The position numbers and the translations under genes were made by a program. From Aptenodytes patagonicus (Eukaryota > Chordata > Aves > Sphenisciformes > Spheniscidae), in the NCBI RefSeq assembly GCF_965638725.1, contig NC_134962.1, forward strand, positions 8,005,501 to 8,069,500: DNA of 64,000 bases, in the 5' to 3' direction. Of the stretch, positions 39,101 to 61,163 are shown piece after piece (the stretch's first letter is position 1; the number at the start of each line of letters is the position of its first letter). The notes beneath the pieces are model-generated. The model was not told the DNA's origin and did not search any database. It saw nothing but the letters and a program-made list of their open reading frames with translations.

Positions 39101-40880
39101 GCCAAGAATTAGTCTCTTATATTTGGTCTTGCTCAGTGGAGGAAAAACATGTGCAAAATGATGCAAGCTTATATGTTCTCTGCTTTAAAAGGAATAATTA
39201 CCTCTTTTGATAAAAGAGGCATTCAGTTCACTGAGGAGACACATTCAGCTCATCCATCCTCTGCCAAAACACTGTTAGACATATAGCCTTAAAGAAAAAG
39301 GGACTCCGCAGGAAAAGGTTTTTTAAAGAAAGGATATCCTTTGTTTCTATTAGTATAGATGTCTGAAATGGGGGGAGGGAGTTTTCCTAATATTGTTCAT
39401 TATTAACTACTAGTTATTTTCCACTGGTGATTAAAATCCTGTTTGCTAGACTTCAGGGGGAAAATGACTTGCATGTGTGTCTCTCTTATCTGACTACAGA
39501 AGAGCTTTCAATACAAAATCTTTCTAAAGTGTTTGTGGAGAAATGCTTGGATAATATTCTTGCATTCTGGTGTGTATGTCTGTGTTTCTTCAGTTCTGTT
39601 TTTATGAATTGTCTTAGTATCATTGCATTGGAAAGCTCTGTATTGTTGTCAGAATGGACTGTAACTGAGGAAAACAGAGTAGCCTCTCTCTTAGGATAAA
39701 AAGATAAGCCATGAAAACCCTCTAAGAGTTTAAGTTTAGGATAACTTTGAAAACTTCAAGCCTGAAGGATGAAGACTAACAAGGGGACTTAAGTTTGCAG
39801 ACTTAGGGAGTGGAAATTCCAATTTGGGGTCATCTTTTATGTTCTCTTTTCAACCTGAACGTCTTCGTTTTGATCTTTCCTGCAACTGAAACAAACAACT
39901 CTCTTCCTCCCCTTCCTCCCCCTAAATCTCCATTTCCTTTAAAGGTACTCTTGTTAGTTCTTTATCAGACTGAACTGTTAACAAACGTTATTTAAAAACA
40001 TTTTTGTACTTGAACACTTGGTACAAAAACATGTGTGGATGAGAAACAATCTTAGGTGTACTCACATGCTCCCCCATTAACAAAGAAATACACTGGGAAG
40101 TTGTGTTAAAATGATTTACTGTTAGAAGATAGAAGGGAGTAGCTCTTCCCTTCCCTAGAAAGCAATAGAACGCGCAGTAATGAAGAGTAAGTTATTGGCT
40201 TCATGTAGTGTTATGAAGAACAACTGACTCTTCTACTATTCTGCAAAATAATGTTTTTTCTGTGCTGACTTTCATAGCTTTCCAGTGTTTTAACTTAAGT
40301 CATAGGCAGATGGGCAGTTGTACTCTTTCAGAAATAAGGTCACAGTCTGTGCAGCACATAGTGTTGTGTTCCCTAGATTTAGGGCCTATCCTTCCCTCAA
40401 ATTGGGGTAGGAAAGACATTTCTGTCTAATACAGGAAAACACCTTATTGCGTGAGGTGTGACATGTATGTGTTTCTTCTTAAACGGAGAAAGGAAGTTAT
40501 ATGGTTGCCATAAAAACCCTAATACCTGTAGGGACAAACTTGAAATTTCATGCTGTGGATGTTTGGAAATCTGACTAATGTTTTGGAGCAATTGGTAAAT
40601 TAGAACCTTACAATGACACTTTGCTTCACTTTCTGACTAAACATCGGAGCCTGTGAATGCCACAGCACACCAGTACTGCTCATACAATGGAGCCATTGTC
40701 ACTGATGGGTTCTGCAAACACTACACACACAACCAAGGACACTATAGGTACTATCTCGAGAGTTTGGAGCTCTTAAATATTGTTAGCAACTACTTGGGGA
40801 TGGTATTTCCGCCTAATATCCTGTGTGTGTACTAGGTGTGGTGCAACTGGCTTAACTTTATGCAATGATACATATGTATT

Positions 40881-40899
40881 AAAAAAAAAAAAAAAAAAA
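40881..40899 (+). repeat. Poly-A run (19)
   Basis: Nineteen consecutive A after CATATGTATT in intron 1. No retrocopy body is recognised upstream of it. Confidence 0.95.
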
Positions 40900-43800
40900 G
40901 ATGCTCTAAATAAGCTAAGTTCAGCCTCGGCTCAGGGTTTTATTTGAGAATTTGAAGCTGTATTTATTTATGCATGAGCTACTCTGCCTATGATCGATCT
41001 TATACCTGAATATAGATGTGCCCAGACAAAATAGATAATATCCATAAGGTAGTTTTTATTTGTGGTCTCAATGAGGGGAAAAAGTGATGTTAACTGGTTC
41101 ATTTTATTTATGTTCGTTAGATAGAACTGGAACAACTATTCTGAAAAAGCAAAACTTTTAGATTGAAATAAAAAAAGGTGTTTAAATAACTTGTGGTTTC
41201 CAATAAGCAGTCAGCAGTATAAAATGTATTTCATTAGCAATGCCAAAGAGCAGCAACCTGTTCTGAGGTATAAACATACCAAGAGAAAAGAACGTTTCAT
41301 GTAAAATGACTCTTTATATCCTGAAACTTCTTGAAACGTGAGGAAAACTGAGTATTTTTTTTTTAAAGTGGATTTGAGAGTTACTTGAAAGTTTCTCAAG
41401 TCAAATAGACACAGTAATAATTAAGGTAGTTAATATGCAGCAGCTGGCTCTCTGGTGGGTTTTTGAGCGTGGGTTTCTCATTCTTTGCTGGCACTGGATT
41501 ATGTAGGACTTGAAACCTTGTGGAACCTTAGTAGGATAGTGAAGGAAACTCTGGTCGTCTGTTAAACAGCGATAGCTTTGCTGCTGGCCTTGAATTTAAG
41601 GATCTGCTAACAGTTTGTTGAGGTAGTTATGTCTGAGTAGGTATCTTCTAGTGCGCAGAAAAGTAACTAAGTATCATATACTTAGTTGTAACTCTTCTAG
41701 TTTTCTCACTTCTGTTTTTAAGAAAGTGTTGCAGCAGCTAGGTTAACTTCTGTAATTGTTCCAGCTTGCTTTTTACAGTTTAACAATAGTTTTGCTAGCA
41801 CAGGATCAGCAAGGAATAGTTTTTCCTGATACTAGCTATGCAGCTTTTATTCCCAGCGCTCTGTAGTGTTTAAAATGGGAAATTCAATGGTTAGACTTTG
41901 CTATTCTCTGAAAGGTGTGTCTAGAGTTTTTATTACATATTCATGGAAATTTTGAAATGCAGGAAGTAGAAATGCAATAAAATTACTACTGATAGGTCAT
42001 TTCCCAAAGAAATCTTTGAGACTGTAACATGTCATCTTTGGTTGTGTAATTTAATAAAAATAAATTCTCTACAGGCACTTAATTAAAATTTTCTCTATTT
42101 CAATAATCCATTTGTATGCAGCAGCTTTTTGGTGTGGTTCTTAGGTTGTGTGGCAAGTGCAATGAAAACAAGATGTTCTCATCTGTCCAGTTCAATCTTT
42201 ATTTATATATGTTTTGCGGTGTTTATAAATATAATGGGTATCACTGCAAACCTGTTGAAATATGTGACTAAAGGCCATATAGCCAAATATGACTCAGTTG
42301 TGAACTAAAGTTTGCTAAATGCTCAGGCTCTGGACTGTTGGAAGAATAAAGTACAATAGGTGGCATCCTGCAGTTGAGAACAATTTGTCACTCCTGGAGA
42401 GACCACTCTAGGAAATATCCAGGTGTGCTGAGCAAGACAGGTTCCTCCTGACCTGCTCATTCACCTCAAGGCAGTTGCAGCAACCACTGGAACATGTGGG
42501 CCCTGGACTCTGGCGTGAGATGCATGTCGACATTTACAAATGGATAGGGGAGTCAGAAGTCAGGATTTCTTGACTCACTTTATTGTGAGGAGGGATAGTC
42601 ATTCTTCATTTTCAACCCTGAGTTAACCTGTAGCAAACTTACCGCTTTTCAGCTATTGGAAGGAAGGATTTCCTGTTTTGTTCTGTTCCTTTACTCAATA
42701 TCTCTGACTGATACTGGTGTGTTGCGTCTGTTCTTGTCTTCTGAAAATGAGAAACAACAGAAGAAACCCCAGGTACTGTATTTTTTTTGTTGAGCTAATA
42801 TACAGACCTTCAGCCACAAATAGTTACAGTGCTTGTCAAAACTGCAGGTTGTCCACTTTCCCAAGGAAGCAATAGTACAGAATTAAGGCAACTCTTGACA
42901 GTTTTGCTGCTGCCTACAGGGTTTTGAATAACAGGAATGTAATTAATCAGCATTTTTGGTCCTCAAATCCAAGGCATAATATTATCTTCGCTAGGAAGAA
43001 AGGTTTTGTTAATGATGGATAAAATCCTAGTGTAGGTACTTGTAGTTTTAGCATGTGTTAGCTTGTCTAAACAGTGAGAGCGTAAAATCATGCCTACTTG
43101 TAAAAGCCATATATCTAATCAGTGAAGTGTGTAATCATCAGATACAAAAATAAGACTAGAGCTTTGTAGCTCACCTTCTGACTCTAGTAGTATTATCTTT
43201 TTTTTCTTCTCAGTTTAAATATAATTCTGTCTAGTTGCATCTGCAGTTTTCTTCAGAAATGCTACCTGCAATTTTTTTCGGTCTATAGGTACTATATCCT
43301 ATACATGATGATATATCCAAGAAAAATAGTTGCCTGAACTGCAAAGAGGCATTTCAGATTCCTAAAACAGGAATATCTTGCTCTGCTTTGCAATGCTGCC
43401 TAGAGGATGAGCTGTGGCCAGTTCTTCAAAAGTGGTCAGAGCCTCCTCTTAAAAACAGTGAAAGTCTGAAAAGCGTTCAGCAGCTAACGCAGGTTGGTGG
43501 AGGGGTGTAAAGTGCTTTGAAGAGCCATGGAAGAAGTCTCCAAAGGTCTTGTTCAAACCTATTGATACCTAATAAAATTTGGATCCAAACTCCTGTTAAA
43601 CTCCTCTCATGATCCATGTGTTAAAGTTATATGTTCTGTATTTATACATGCAGTTGTGAGGACAGGTTTAATTTTTTAGACAGCTGAGTAATGTCTGCTT
43701 TGACACATTTAAATGAAATGAGATTGAAACAGACCCATTTTCAATGGGGTTACCAGAGAAAATGTTATTGATTAATTGAGGTCGATTTGTCACACATCGG

Positions 43801-45103
43801 CAACCAACCTGGGGCCTTCCCCTAGATTTGATCTATGCCTGTCCCTTAAATTCTAAGAAGTCTTTAAGCATGTGGTTTTTACAAAATGTTTGTATTATCC
43901 TAGGTTAGGTTTGAGTAGAACCGTGTTTGGTGGTCCCTGTTACAGGGGTATCTGTTCTACTCTCATCTCATCCCAGAATGCTGTGGAAGATAGGGGATTG
44001 AGTGTGGATTTCTCCTGTTTTTCATCTGTTTTCTCTCTACAGTGACTTAATTCTTGTTGCTCTAATGTGTATATGTTGTAATGCCATGAAGTGGGAAGCG
44101 TAATAAAGCGTAACTGGCTTTTTCTGTATATGTAGACACTAGCAATGAAATAGTTGATGGCGAATCTCAGTAATTCAGTACATGGGACTTTAGGCACTCT
44201 GGTGTTTGGCTCTGACTTCATACCCCAGAAATGCCTCTGGCCTTTTTGTGGGATGATTCTTATACTTATTACTGCAGAGTGCTTACCTGTGGCTCTGGAC
44301 GTAAATGCATTAAACTCTAAGTTTGTTTAATTTTTTTATCTCGCCTGGATATTCATTATTGGTGCTCAGGAGTCTTTCAAAGTTGCTGTTCGTTTTTGGT
44401 TTGCAGATAAATTATTTTCAGGCAGATAGTCACCGTTTATGCACTTGAGCTTTGCCGCAGCATGTTATCCTGTTGTGTAAAAAATACCTCTTAAAACTAC
44501 AGTAGAAATAGAACAAAACAGCAAGTTGAAACATGAAGTAAAACATGCTAACCAGCACCCTTTGATATGTTTTTCCTTATGTTTTACAAAAGGGAAAGCT
44601 TTTTGAATACTTCAGCTTCAAACTTTTGTTACAGCTTCTTCACCTGCCTATAGGGGGTGAGTGAAAGCCAGAAAGTCAAAACTGAATGGGGAAGGTAGAA
44701 AGGCAAAAGCAAAGCAGCAATTCAGAAGTGTCGCACCATAAACTGAACCTGCCTATTACAAAAGATTTTTGAGTCATTATGCAGAGAGGAAGTGTTAATC
44801 ATGGCAGTGATAGAACTGAAAATGGGGATAAAGGGCGTAGTTAGAAGAGAGACTTTGGCTGCAGAAAATCCACGTTTTGTTGCTATCAACCTGTCAGCCA
44901 GTGGCTTGTTCCCTCTTATACTCTCTACCCTACCCCCCAAGATCCCTGCATTCGTGTTTAACTTAGCATGTGATGAGTCTTTGGCCCAGTCCTGAAACAA
45001 CTTGGGTTTAAAAAAAGCTAGAAGACTCTTGGTGTTAGATTTGATCATTGTCTAGACCTGGATTAGAGGACTGGACGATGAAGACCCTAAGCTCTGGAGA
45101 TAT

Positions 45104-45121
45104 GGGGGGGGGGGGGGGGGG
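45104..45121 (+). repeat. Poly-G run (18)
   Basis: Eighteen consecutive G after GAGATAT in intron 1. Confidence 0.95.
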
Positions 45122-47085
45122 CGGGAATGGAAGACAGGCAACTGGCAACAATAATTTTATTCTGTATTGGCATTCTGGTGTGTTTTGTTTTGTGGGGTTT
45201 TTTTACCCATCTTCATTAGGTTCCAGGATCTTGTTGTCTGCATGATGGTGGAAAAGGAGCTGCTAACTTTTGAAATTAAAACCAAAGAGTATTCTCAGGG
45301 CAAGGCTGTAGTCCAGTGAGCAAATAAGTGTGTGAGATATTGGATCTATTGCTCCTAGCAATGTGTTGTCACGTTTCCTTTCCCAGGTGGTTATCTTGCC
45401 TGGGCTTGACTGTTCTGTGGTAGGTAAAGGTATCCAATATAGTTGAAGGCATCATATCAAACCTCGGGTCTATAGATAGGTTAAAGGTCCTGTCCTATTA
45501 ACCTCCCGTGGCTGTTAGACATAGTGGTTCTGCCAGCAGGTGGCCTTACAGGAGCGTTATCTGCAAAGATGTTTGGGCCACTGAACTGTATACACAGTTC
45601 AAGTTCTGGTGGCTGATTTCTACTGAAATGGTTTAAGATTTAATGGCTTAAGACCACCTTTTTCTGTCTGACTAGCACCGCTGATCAGAAGAGGCTGGAG
45701 AAAGTAGCCTCAGCTGCATAGATAGCCACATCTTTACCTGCTACAGCTACTTGTCATGTAAATCTCTGTAGCCTGAACTATTACAGGGCTGTGTTTGAAT
45801 TGTTACCCTTTCTTTGGCTGAAATGAAACAAAATGTTTTCATCTTTTTTTTTCCAAGTAAAAGCAAGGCAGAAGTAGAAGTTGAGATGAATTTTAAAACT
45901 CTACTTTGCCCATACTGTCTTCTGCTATAAGAGCTATAGAGCCTATTGTGTTTTGAGGCATATTAATTCAAGTAATGTGAATTACTGTCTTTTATGAAAT
46001 ATTTTGTGGAAGTTTGAGTCAAATTTTGAATGCATTCTTTTCATTAGATATTCATGTGTTTGGTAATGTGCCTCATCTCAGAATGATCCCTCTTCAATTT
46101 ATATGGTCTTGTATTAGTTTGGTGGACTTTTCCTTTATCCCAAACTTTGATCAAGCAGGGTCCTGAATGCCACAATACTATAATTTGACAGCCCAAAGAG
46201 TGGTGGCCATTAATTGCTGCTAGCAGACATTATAACTCTTACAGACTTAGAGATTTAGTTGGAGTTGTGATTAACTATATTATAACCCTTTTTAATCTTC
46301 CGGAATCTTAAACCTTCCCTTTTGAGTATAATCAATAAAACGCATTTTTTGTTGCATGCAATTTGAAATTAGAAGCATTTCCTTTTTAAGTCTAATAGTT
46401 GGCCTCTTGGATGATTTAAATACTGAACTCCTGTTCAAGAAACAGTATAATTAGTTTATTTCAAACTTTGAGATGATCTAATTGTGCCAGCCCAAAATTG
46501 TCACAGAGATTGTAAATCTGTGGATGATAGTAAAAGCTTTGAGTACTTAATACAGAGATTTGTAGTGACGCTTACTGTGTACCAACTATGAAAGCTAATT
46601 CCAAGCTGTCTAGTCTTGAAAAAAAAGTGTTTTGCTCAACAGCCTTTAGAGAACAAACAAAGTTTTACTGTGCCTCTAAACACTGGTTTCATGGGTTCGA
46701 GGAAAGGTTACTTTGGCTTGCTGCATTTACTTGTTATGAATTCAGTAATTTATGTATTGAAATATGGGTTAAGCAGCTTTATGTAATTGGGTAAGAGTAG
46801 GTTTAGAATAGATAGTAGACAAAGTATTGCTTTTATATAGCAATCTTAATACAGAAGCCCAGCTAATGCAATACAGGGATCTTCAAGACCATACTATTTC
46901 AACTGCGGTGGGTAGAAGTGACCAGAGTGTCTTCTAGCTGTCCCTCATTGACTATTTATTAAAAGTATGCCGTCTGTGTTCAAAAGCATTCCATAGTTCT
47001 CTAGCCCTAATGTTTTCATTATTTGGGAGACAATACCTTCCTTTTCTTTTGAAAAGTCTGACTGACTATTTTCTCTCTTCTCCAG

Positions 47086-52073
<4,988 letters not shown>

Positions 52074-53666
52074 GTGAAAAACCGTACAAATGTGAATTCT
52101 GTGAGTACGCAGCAGCACAGAAAACTTCACTGAGGTATCATTTAGAGAGGCATCACAAGGACAAGCAAGCTGATAGCGCAGCAGACGTGAAAAGTGACAG
52201 CAAAGTCTCATTACAGAGTCAGGAGACGGAGCTCTTGCTGGCTGCTGATGGTGCTCAAGAAACCAAAAATTCGAAGAGGCTTGTTGATTGTGCCAAAGAT
52301 GCTGAGAGCTGCCCACCTGTCAAGCAGCAAAAGGAAGTTCTGTCCTTGAACAATGCAATAGGCAGCACAGTCCTTTTAAAAATGAAAAATAATTCTAGGG
52401 AATTGAACAAAGGTTCCATTTGTAACAATTCAAATCAAATACACGAGAATGTGTCCACTCCTTACCTGGAAAAACTAAAGGCTGAGAAGGAAACGAAGGA
52501 AGCTCAGCCCAGTGTTCCTCATAAAAGAGAGAGAGGGGCTTCTGTGGCATCAGAGGGAGATGACGTCCAGTATGTTTGTGCTTTAAAGGATGGAAAAAAT
52601 GTGAATGATGTGCGAGAGTGCACTGAAAACTACAAACGCAAACCTATGGTGGACTCTCAAGAAAAGCCCTTGAACTTATCTGTTGGGACTTCACAAGAAT
52701 GTTCAGTGGTTTCAACTAGAGGCCTACTAGCACCCAGCACCTGTGCATTCTGTAGTTACAGAACATTTTACCCAGAAGTCCTAATGATGCACCAGAGGCT
52801 GATGCACAAATACAATCCTGACACCGTTAACAAAAATGGCTATAGAAACAAGGCTCTAGCTAAAGCCAGACGCACTGGATGCCCTCCAGCTCTGCTTGGT
52901 AAAGATGTGCTTCCTCTGTCTTTTAATTCTAATAAAAGTAAGGCTTCCCCATCTACACAGCAAAAACTGTTGCAAACGGGGAAAGCTAAACAGTGTCACC
53001 CTCCACAGAACAAAGTCCCTCTCTTTTCAGTGGCTGACTCAAGCAGCGCAGCCCCAAGTAACCTCAAGTTTCATAAACAGCAAAGTAATATTGGAGCTCA
53101 GGCAAATAACTATAGACAACCTCAGCAAGAAATGCACTCCAGTTCCAGTATCTCTCCAGTAGTGGACAGAGTAAAAAGATCTGAACCTAAAGGAAAAGCT
53201 CTAAGTGTCCCAGTGTCTCAATCTGGTCTAGTAAGCAGCAGTATGAATGGGGCTCTCGACTCTCACCTAAACGAATCTGCCTGGTCTTGCCATCGAGGAA
53301 GAGACTATCTTTGTAGTAAATCTGTGAGCAATGTAAATCTAGACTATGGTGAAACGTCTTCTAAACGAATGAAACCTAATCTGTTAGCTATTGAACATAC
53401 TGACTCTCCAATGGCTAATTACAGAAGATACGAAATGAGCAGATTTCGTGTTGCAAACAGATATGCAAATCTGCTACCTCAGGAATGTTCTCGCACCAAA
53501 CCTGCATCCTCTGTTTTGCCAACCAAACAAGGGCTTCTGAATTCAGATGATGTTGATCCTCCTAATGTATTGACTGTTCTCAAACCTTATGAGCCGTATA
53601 GCTCTGGATCACTTTACAGTTCTTGCGGATCTAGCAATGGCCAAGTAACCAGCTCTACAGTAGAAG
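52074..53666 (+). CDS. ZNF217: ZNF217 coding exon 3 of 4: zinc fingers 7-8 and CtBP motif
   Basis: Encodes residues 509-1039 and the first base of codon 1040. It opens with GEKPYKCEFCEYAAAQKTSL, finger 7 (C515/C518/H531 with H535 or H536). A long low-complexity, Ser/Lys/Gln-rich region follows. The PLNLS motif at 707-711 is the CtBP-docking motif known for this protein. Finger 8 (C732/C735/H748/H753) continues with TFYPEVLMMHQRL, the lone C-terminal finger of the family. A basic patch near codon 920 (KRMKPN) could support nuclear import. The donor is GAAG|GTACTG, a weaker match to consensus than the others. If it is not used the frame continues 13 codons to a TAG at 53,705-53,707. Confidence 0.95.
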
Positions 53667-57451
<3,785 letters not shown>

Positions 57452-57470
57452 TCATTTACTTCAAGAAAAG

Positions 57471-58760
57471 GTAAACAAACCTTTTGAGCTAATTGTTACT
57501 TAAATGTTGCATTATGTACTCATAACATCAAGGGTTGCTGCATTGCATGATAAGAGGTTATGAAAGTCTGAACCAGCACAGCTGAAAATACCAAGTCCCC
57601 CCTCTCTCAGGAAGTGAACCAAATACTGGTGTAGCAGCACTAGTTATTTTGAATAGTGGTAATGGCTTGCATAAAAAGTACATAGAAGCTCCTTTTCTAA
57701 AAGAAATGGAAGGGCTAACAATAGAGAAATATATTAATTAGTTCCAATACCTGTGGGCAGTGTTCGACAAAAGGGTTTTCCCCTTAAGTCAGTACATGGG
57801 GTTGGGGAACATAGTGTGGAGAACTAGAAATGAGAGGAAGTGCCTGTTATCATAGTTCATGAATCCTATGAAAGGTTATGTTGGTTAGTCCTTCCTGAAA
57901 ATGTAGACATGACTCATTTTACGACTTCTGAAGATTGCGAGGATTGCCTCAAACAACAAGACTCTTTCTGGTGGATTATTTCATAGAGAAGTAAGAGTTT
58001 CCTGATAGCTCCTTGACAGTTTATCTTTGTGTACTGGAGAGGTTGTTCCAAATAGTTTTTCCTTTGTTTGACTGCCGGGTGGGTATAGCCTCTTAGGGAA
58101 ACAGGTCAAGTGAAAAGAACTAGCCTGGTGTTCTGAATTCCTGTGCTTCATCTCTTCAGTTCTGTAGCTGTATCTCAGAACTTAACAACCCCATTGTGTT
58201 TGCAACATTCTTAGCTGCTAAGGAGATAAGTACTCTATAAGACTATAAATAAATATGTCTGGTTTTTTCAAACGCAGAGCTACAGATAATTTTCCTCATT
58301 CAAATTTAAGGAGATGTCTTGAATGTTATAGCACCTGGACCAGCATGCACTATTCTATGGAAAGATTTTACATATCTGGGGAGCAGAGCTATCTGACATC
58401 TAGTTGACAGCTTTTAAAATACTTTGCTTTATTTCTCGATATTCTTCTAATCTTACTGCTTTTACTGTCCCCCTACTAAGCATATTTTTGTCTAGTTCTG
58501 CTTTTTTAAGCTAAATCAATTTCCTGCCTGTGTTTCTTTTTGGGGCTTGAGTATCTTCAAAAGTAGACTTGATTGCCAGCTTTTATTTGGCAAATAGAAG
58601 ACACAGACCTTATATGGCAATATCAATTTCTAAATACAGTTATGAAAGGGTGCAGAAGAAATTCCCTTTATGTTTTAAAGATACTCCTCACAACAAAAAA
58701 TGTGTTGTACTATTTTATAGTTGTATAACACAAAACTATTTTTTTTCTTTTTTCCCCTAG
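57471..58760 (+). other. ZNF217: ZNF217 intron 5 (in the 3' UTR)
   Basis: Donor AAAAG|GTAAAC at 57,471 and a strong polypyrimidine acceptor (T-rich run, TTTCCCCTAG) ending at 58,760. It lies wholly after the stop codon. Nothing else is recognised inside. Confidence 0.8.
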
Positions 58761-58860
58761 GTCTAAGGAGACAAGTGCATGTTCTATGGAGTTATACCTG
58801 CAGTTCATCCTTTGAGGAAAATTGAATGGTGAAAGCTACTGAACTAAGCTGTGATTGTAC

Positions 58861-58868
58861 TGTATATA
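58861..58868 (+). promoter_or_regulatory. Pumilio-type site UGUAUAUA in ZNF217 3' UTR
   Basis: Exact match to UGUANAUA, 100 nt into the terminal exon, so present in every 3' UTR length. Confidence 0.5.
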
Positions 58869-59111
58869 AAAACACTACAGTTTTATGATACTGGTTCTGT
58901 TAACATTTTGTACCAAATAGCCATAAAAAGTAGTCTAAACAATTGGGTTATGAAGGTGTGTGGAGAATGTATATCTTGACATTGACTTTTGAGTATTTTT
59001 CATTAGAATTAATTGACCAAATATTAGGTAGGAATTATATTTTTACATACTTGAGCGCTGCTGAAGAGTTTCTCTTGGAAAGAATATATAATCATTGCAC
59101 CTCAGGTAAAC

Positions 59112-59119
59112 TGTAAATA
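59112..59119 (+). promoter_or_regulatory. Pumilio-type site UGUAAAUA in ZNF217 3' UTR
   Basis: Exact UGUANAUA match upstream of the proximal AATAAA at 59,226. Confidence 0.5.
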
Positions 59120-59225
59120 TTGAAGTTGAAATCCTGTTGGCTTAATGCTCCTTTTTCATAAAGGTGAAAGTTTCTCATCTGTTTTTTCTGTTGAACTATG
59201 TTAGTTTTTTTTAAAACAACTTCCA

Positions 59226-59231
59226 AATAAA
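59226..59231 (+). terminator. ZNF217: Candidate proximal poly(A) signal AATAAA
   Basis: AATAAA 466 nt into the terminal exon. A short 3' UTR ending here would keep the first two Pumilio-type sites and lose the last two. Downstream sequence is mildly T/G-rich (TGTTGTGAACATC). Confidence 0.45.
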
Positions 59232-60261
59232 CTGTCTGAAACTGTCCAGTTTATAAATGTTGTGAACATCAAAGCAGTGGTGCTGACATGATGCTGATCT
59301 GCCTTGTATATGTTAGGACCATAATGTGTTGGAGGGATCTGTTTCCCTGGGGTTGTTTCCAGCATATTTTTAAATGCAAGGATGAGGCAATACTTGACAT
59401 TTGGATTTCAGTGTGGTGTTCCCGAAATACGGTTGGATTTTTCTCTTGGCATTGGTTGCTGTTCTTCAAAGAAGCCTCTTAAATGAACATCTGTACCAAC
59501 GTACAAACTTTTACAGCAGAAAATACCTAGGACTTGCGTAAGAAACGATACTAATCTAAATGTTTCACATGTTTAGTTTTGTACTAAACTCAATACAGTT
59601 ACATTTAGAGGAAAACTACTTTGCACCTTTGTCCAAACTGTAAAGTCGCAAACAAACAGACTTGCAATATGAATATGGGATCTACAGACTTCAGAAGGGA
59701 TGTGGCTATGGTGTAGCCTGCTTGACTGTGCTTGGAAGCTTCTTGATGTCGAGTTTTAGCATCTACTGGGTGTTTAAAATAAGTGAGAAATAACCTGTAA
59801 ATGGGAGAATATCTCCTTTTATTTTTTTGTGAAGACAACAAGAGTTTTTTCTAATGCACATGCAGTTTAATTTTTGTAAAGGGAAGATGGCCAGTTACCA
59901 GCCAGTAAAGCAGAATTGTTGCATATTTTGACTTGCGTTCCTAGTTGCTTCTCATAAAGCCTGTAGTTAAGAGTTAATTTCTTCTGTACCTGGCTTTGAC
60001 TTCCATATATTTTAGTAAAACAAAAGATGAAAAATTTTGCACTGTTCATTTTGCTCTCTTCCCTCATACAGCAAATGTAAAATAGCAAAGCCTAGAAACT
60101 CTTTTTTCATTATGCAACTTGAGATGTTCCAGTTGTATGTCTTAGTTCCTGTATATGGGACCTATTTTTAACGTCTCTGTAAACTGGCGATGTAATGAAG
60201 TGCTGTGTATCAGGAAATTGTACACTATTTACCTTTTTTCCTGTTCATAAGCTGAGCCATA

Positions 60262-60269
60262 TGTACATA
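60262..60269 (+). promoter_or_regulatory. Pumilio-type site UGUACAUA in ZNF217 3' UTR
   Basis: Exact UGUANAUA match, present only in transcripts that pass the proximal poly(A) signal. Confidence 0.5.
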
Positions 60270-60428
60270 ATCTAGATTTTTGTTTTCCTAGTTTTGCACT
60301 TTTATAGCCTATTTTTTGAAGATGAATTCACTTGGAAAATGGTTAATCTATTTTTTTGCGTGATCTTTCAATGAGTCTTATAGAATGCATGCTGTAACTA
60401 TCATCTGTGTACCTTACGGGGTTCTGTG

Positions 60429-60434
60429 ATTAAA
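60429..60434 (+). terminator. ZNF217: Candidate poly(A) signal ATTAAA
   Basis: ATTAAA followed by a G/T-rich stretch (GGGGCTGGTTTTTAAG), a plausible middle polyadenylation site. Confidence 0.4.
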
Positions 60435-60845
60435 ATGTACGGGGCTGGTTTTTAAGATGTTTCAGCAGACAGACCTAAGAATTGTTTGTTTTTAATCTCC
60501 CTTTATGCTGGTACAGTTTCCCTCAAGGCTTTTTTTGGTAGGTAGCTTGGGGTTGGAATGGAAAAATGAACATGACTTTCATGGCAGCACAGCCCTGTAC
60601 TTCAGAATACACTTTGCCCATCAGTATTAACTATTGGGATACTACTGGTTTTGTATGTTTCTTTGGAAATAACAGTGCATATATAGAGGTACAAATTGTT
60701 GATTTTTTTTTTGTTTATGTATTTATTTCATTCCATTTTGTTTTATTTTAATTGTTGAAACCAGAAGTCATCAAGCAGTAGGCACACATTACTCATTTAA
60801 TTTATGATGTATTTCACTTTAGTTGAGTATATTATTACATGTGGA

Positions 60846-60853
60846 TGTAAATA
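60846..60853 (+). promoter_or_regulatory. Pumilio-type site UGUAAAUA in ZNF217 3' UTR
   Basis: Exact UGUANAUA match near the distal end of the 3' UTR, present only in the longest forms. Confidence 0.5.
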
Positions 60854-61163
60854 TAGACTTGGTGTTTTGCAAAGCTGGTTTCTGTGTCTTGCTTTTAAAG
60901 CTTAAAATGAGTTGCCTGGAATTTCATATTCACTCGACCTTTCGTCATACTTGCACCGCTGGGGAAGGAGGAAGAAGGAGAACCTGCCAATAACCAAAAC
61001 CAAATTCATGCCCCGTTCAGTTGCGTATATGAATATACTGAGTCATTTCCCAGAAAATCCCTCGGAAGAGGAAAACTCTTAAAATACTGAAGAAACCTTT
61101 TGTTTCTTTCAGTTATTTTCCTTCAAGAAAGGAAATTGAGTCGTTGTATGCATTCTTTCTGGT

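Larger units (their letters stand above)
32246..47085 (+). other. ZNF217: ZNF217 intron 1 (about 14.8 kb)
   Basis: Bounded by the donor GTGAGG at 32,246 and the acceptor TTCTCTCTTCTCCAG ending at 47,085. I see no protein-coding gene in it. It is visibly T-rich on the + strand with many T and G runs, as expected for the non-template strand of a transcribed unit. It contains long poly-G runs at 32,613-32,632, 33,107-33,129 and 45,104-45,121, and an A19 run at 40,881-40,899. The short open frames inside look like chance. Confidence 0.7.

Noticed and set aside
40881..40899. A19 run as the tail of a processed pseudogene or retrocopy.
   Set aside because: The sequence upstream shows no gene-like body and no target-site duplication was seen; treated as a simple homopolymer.
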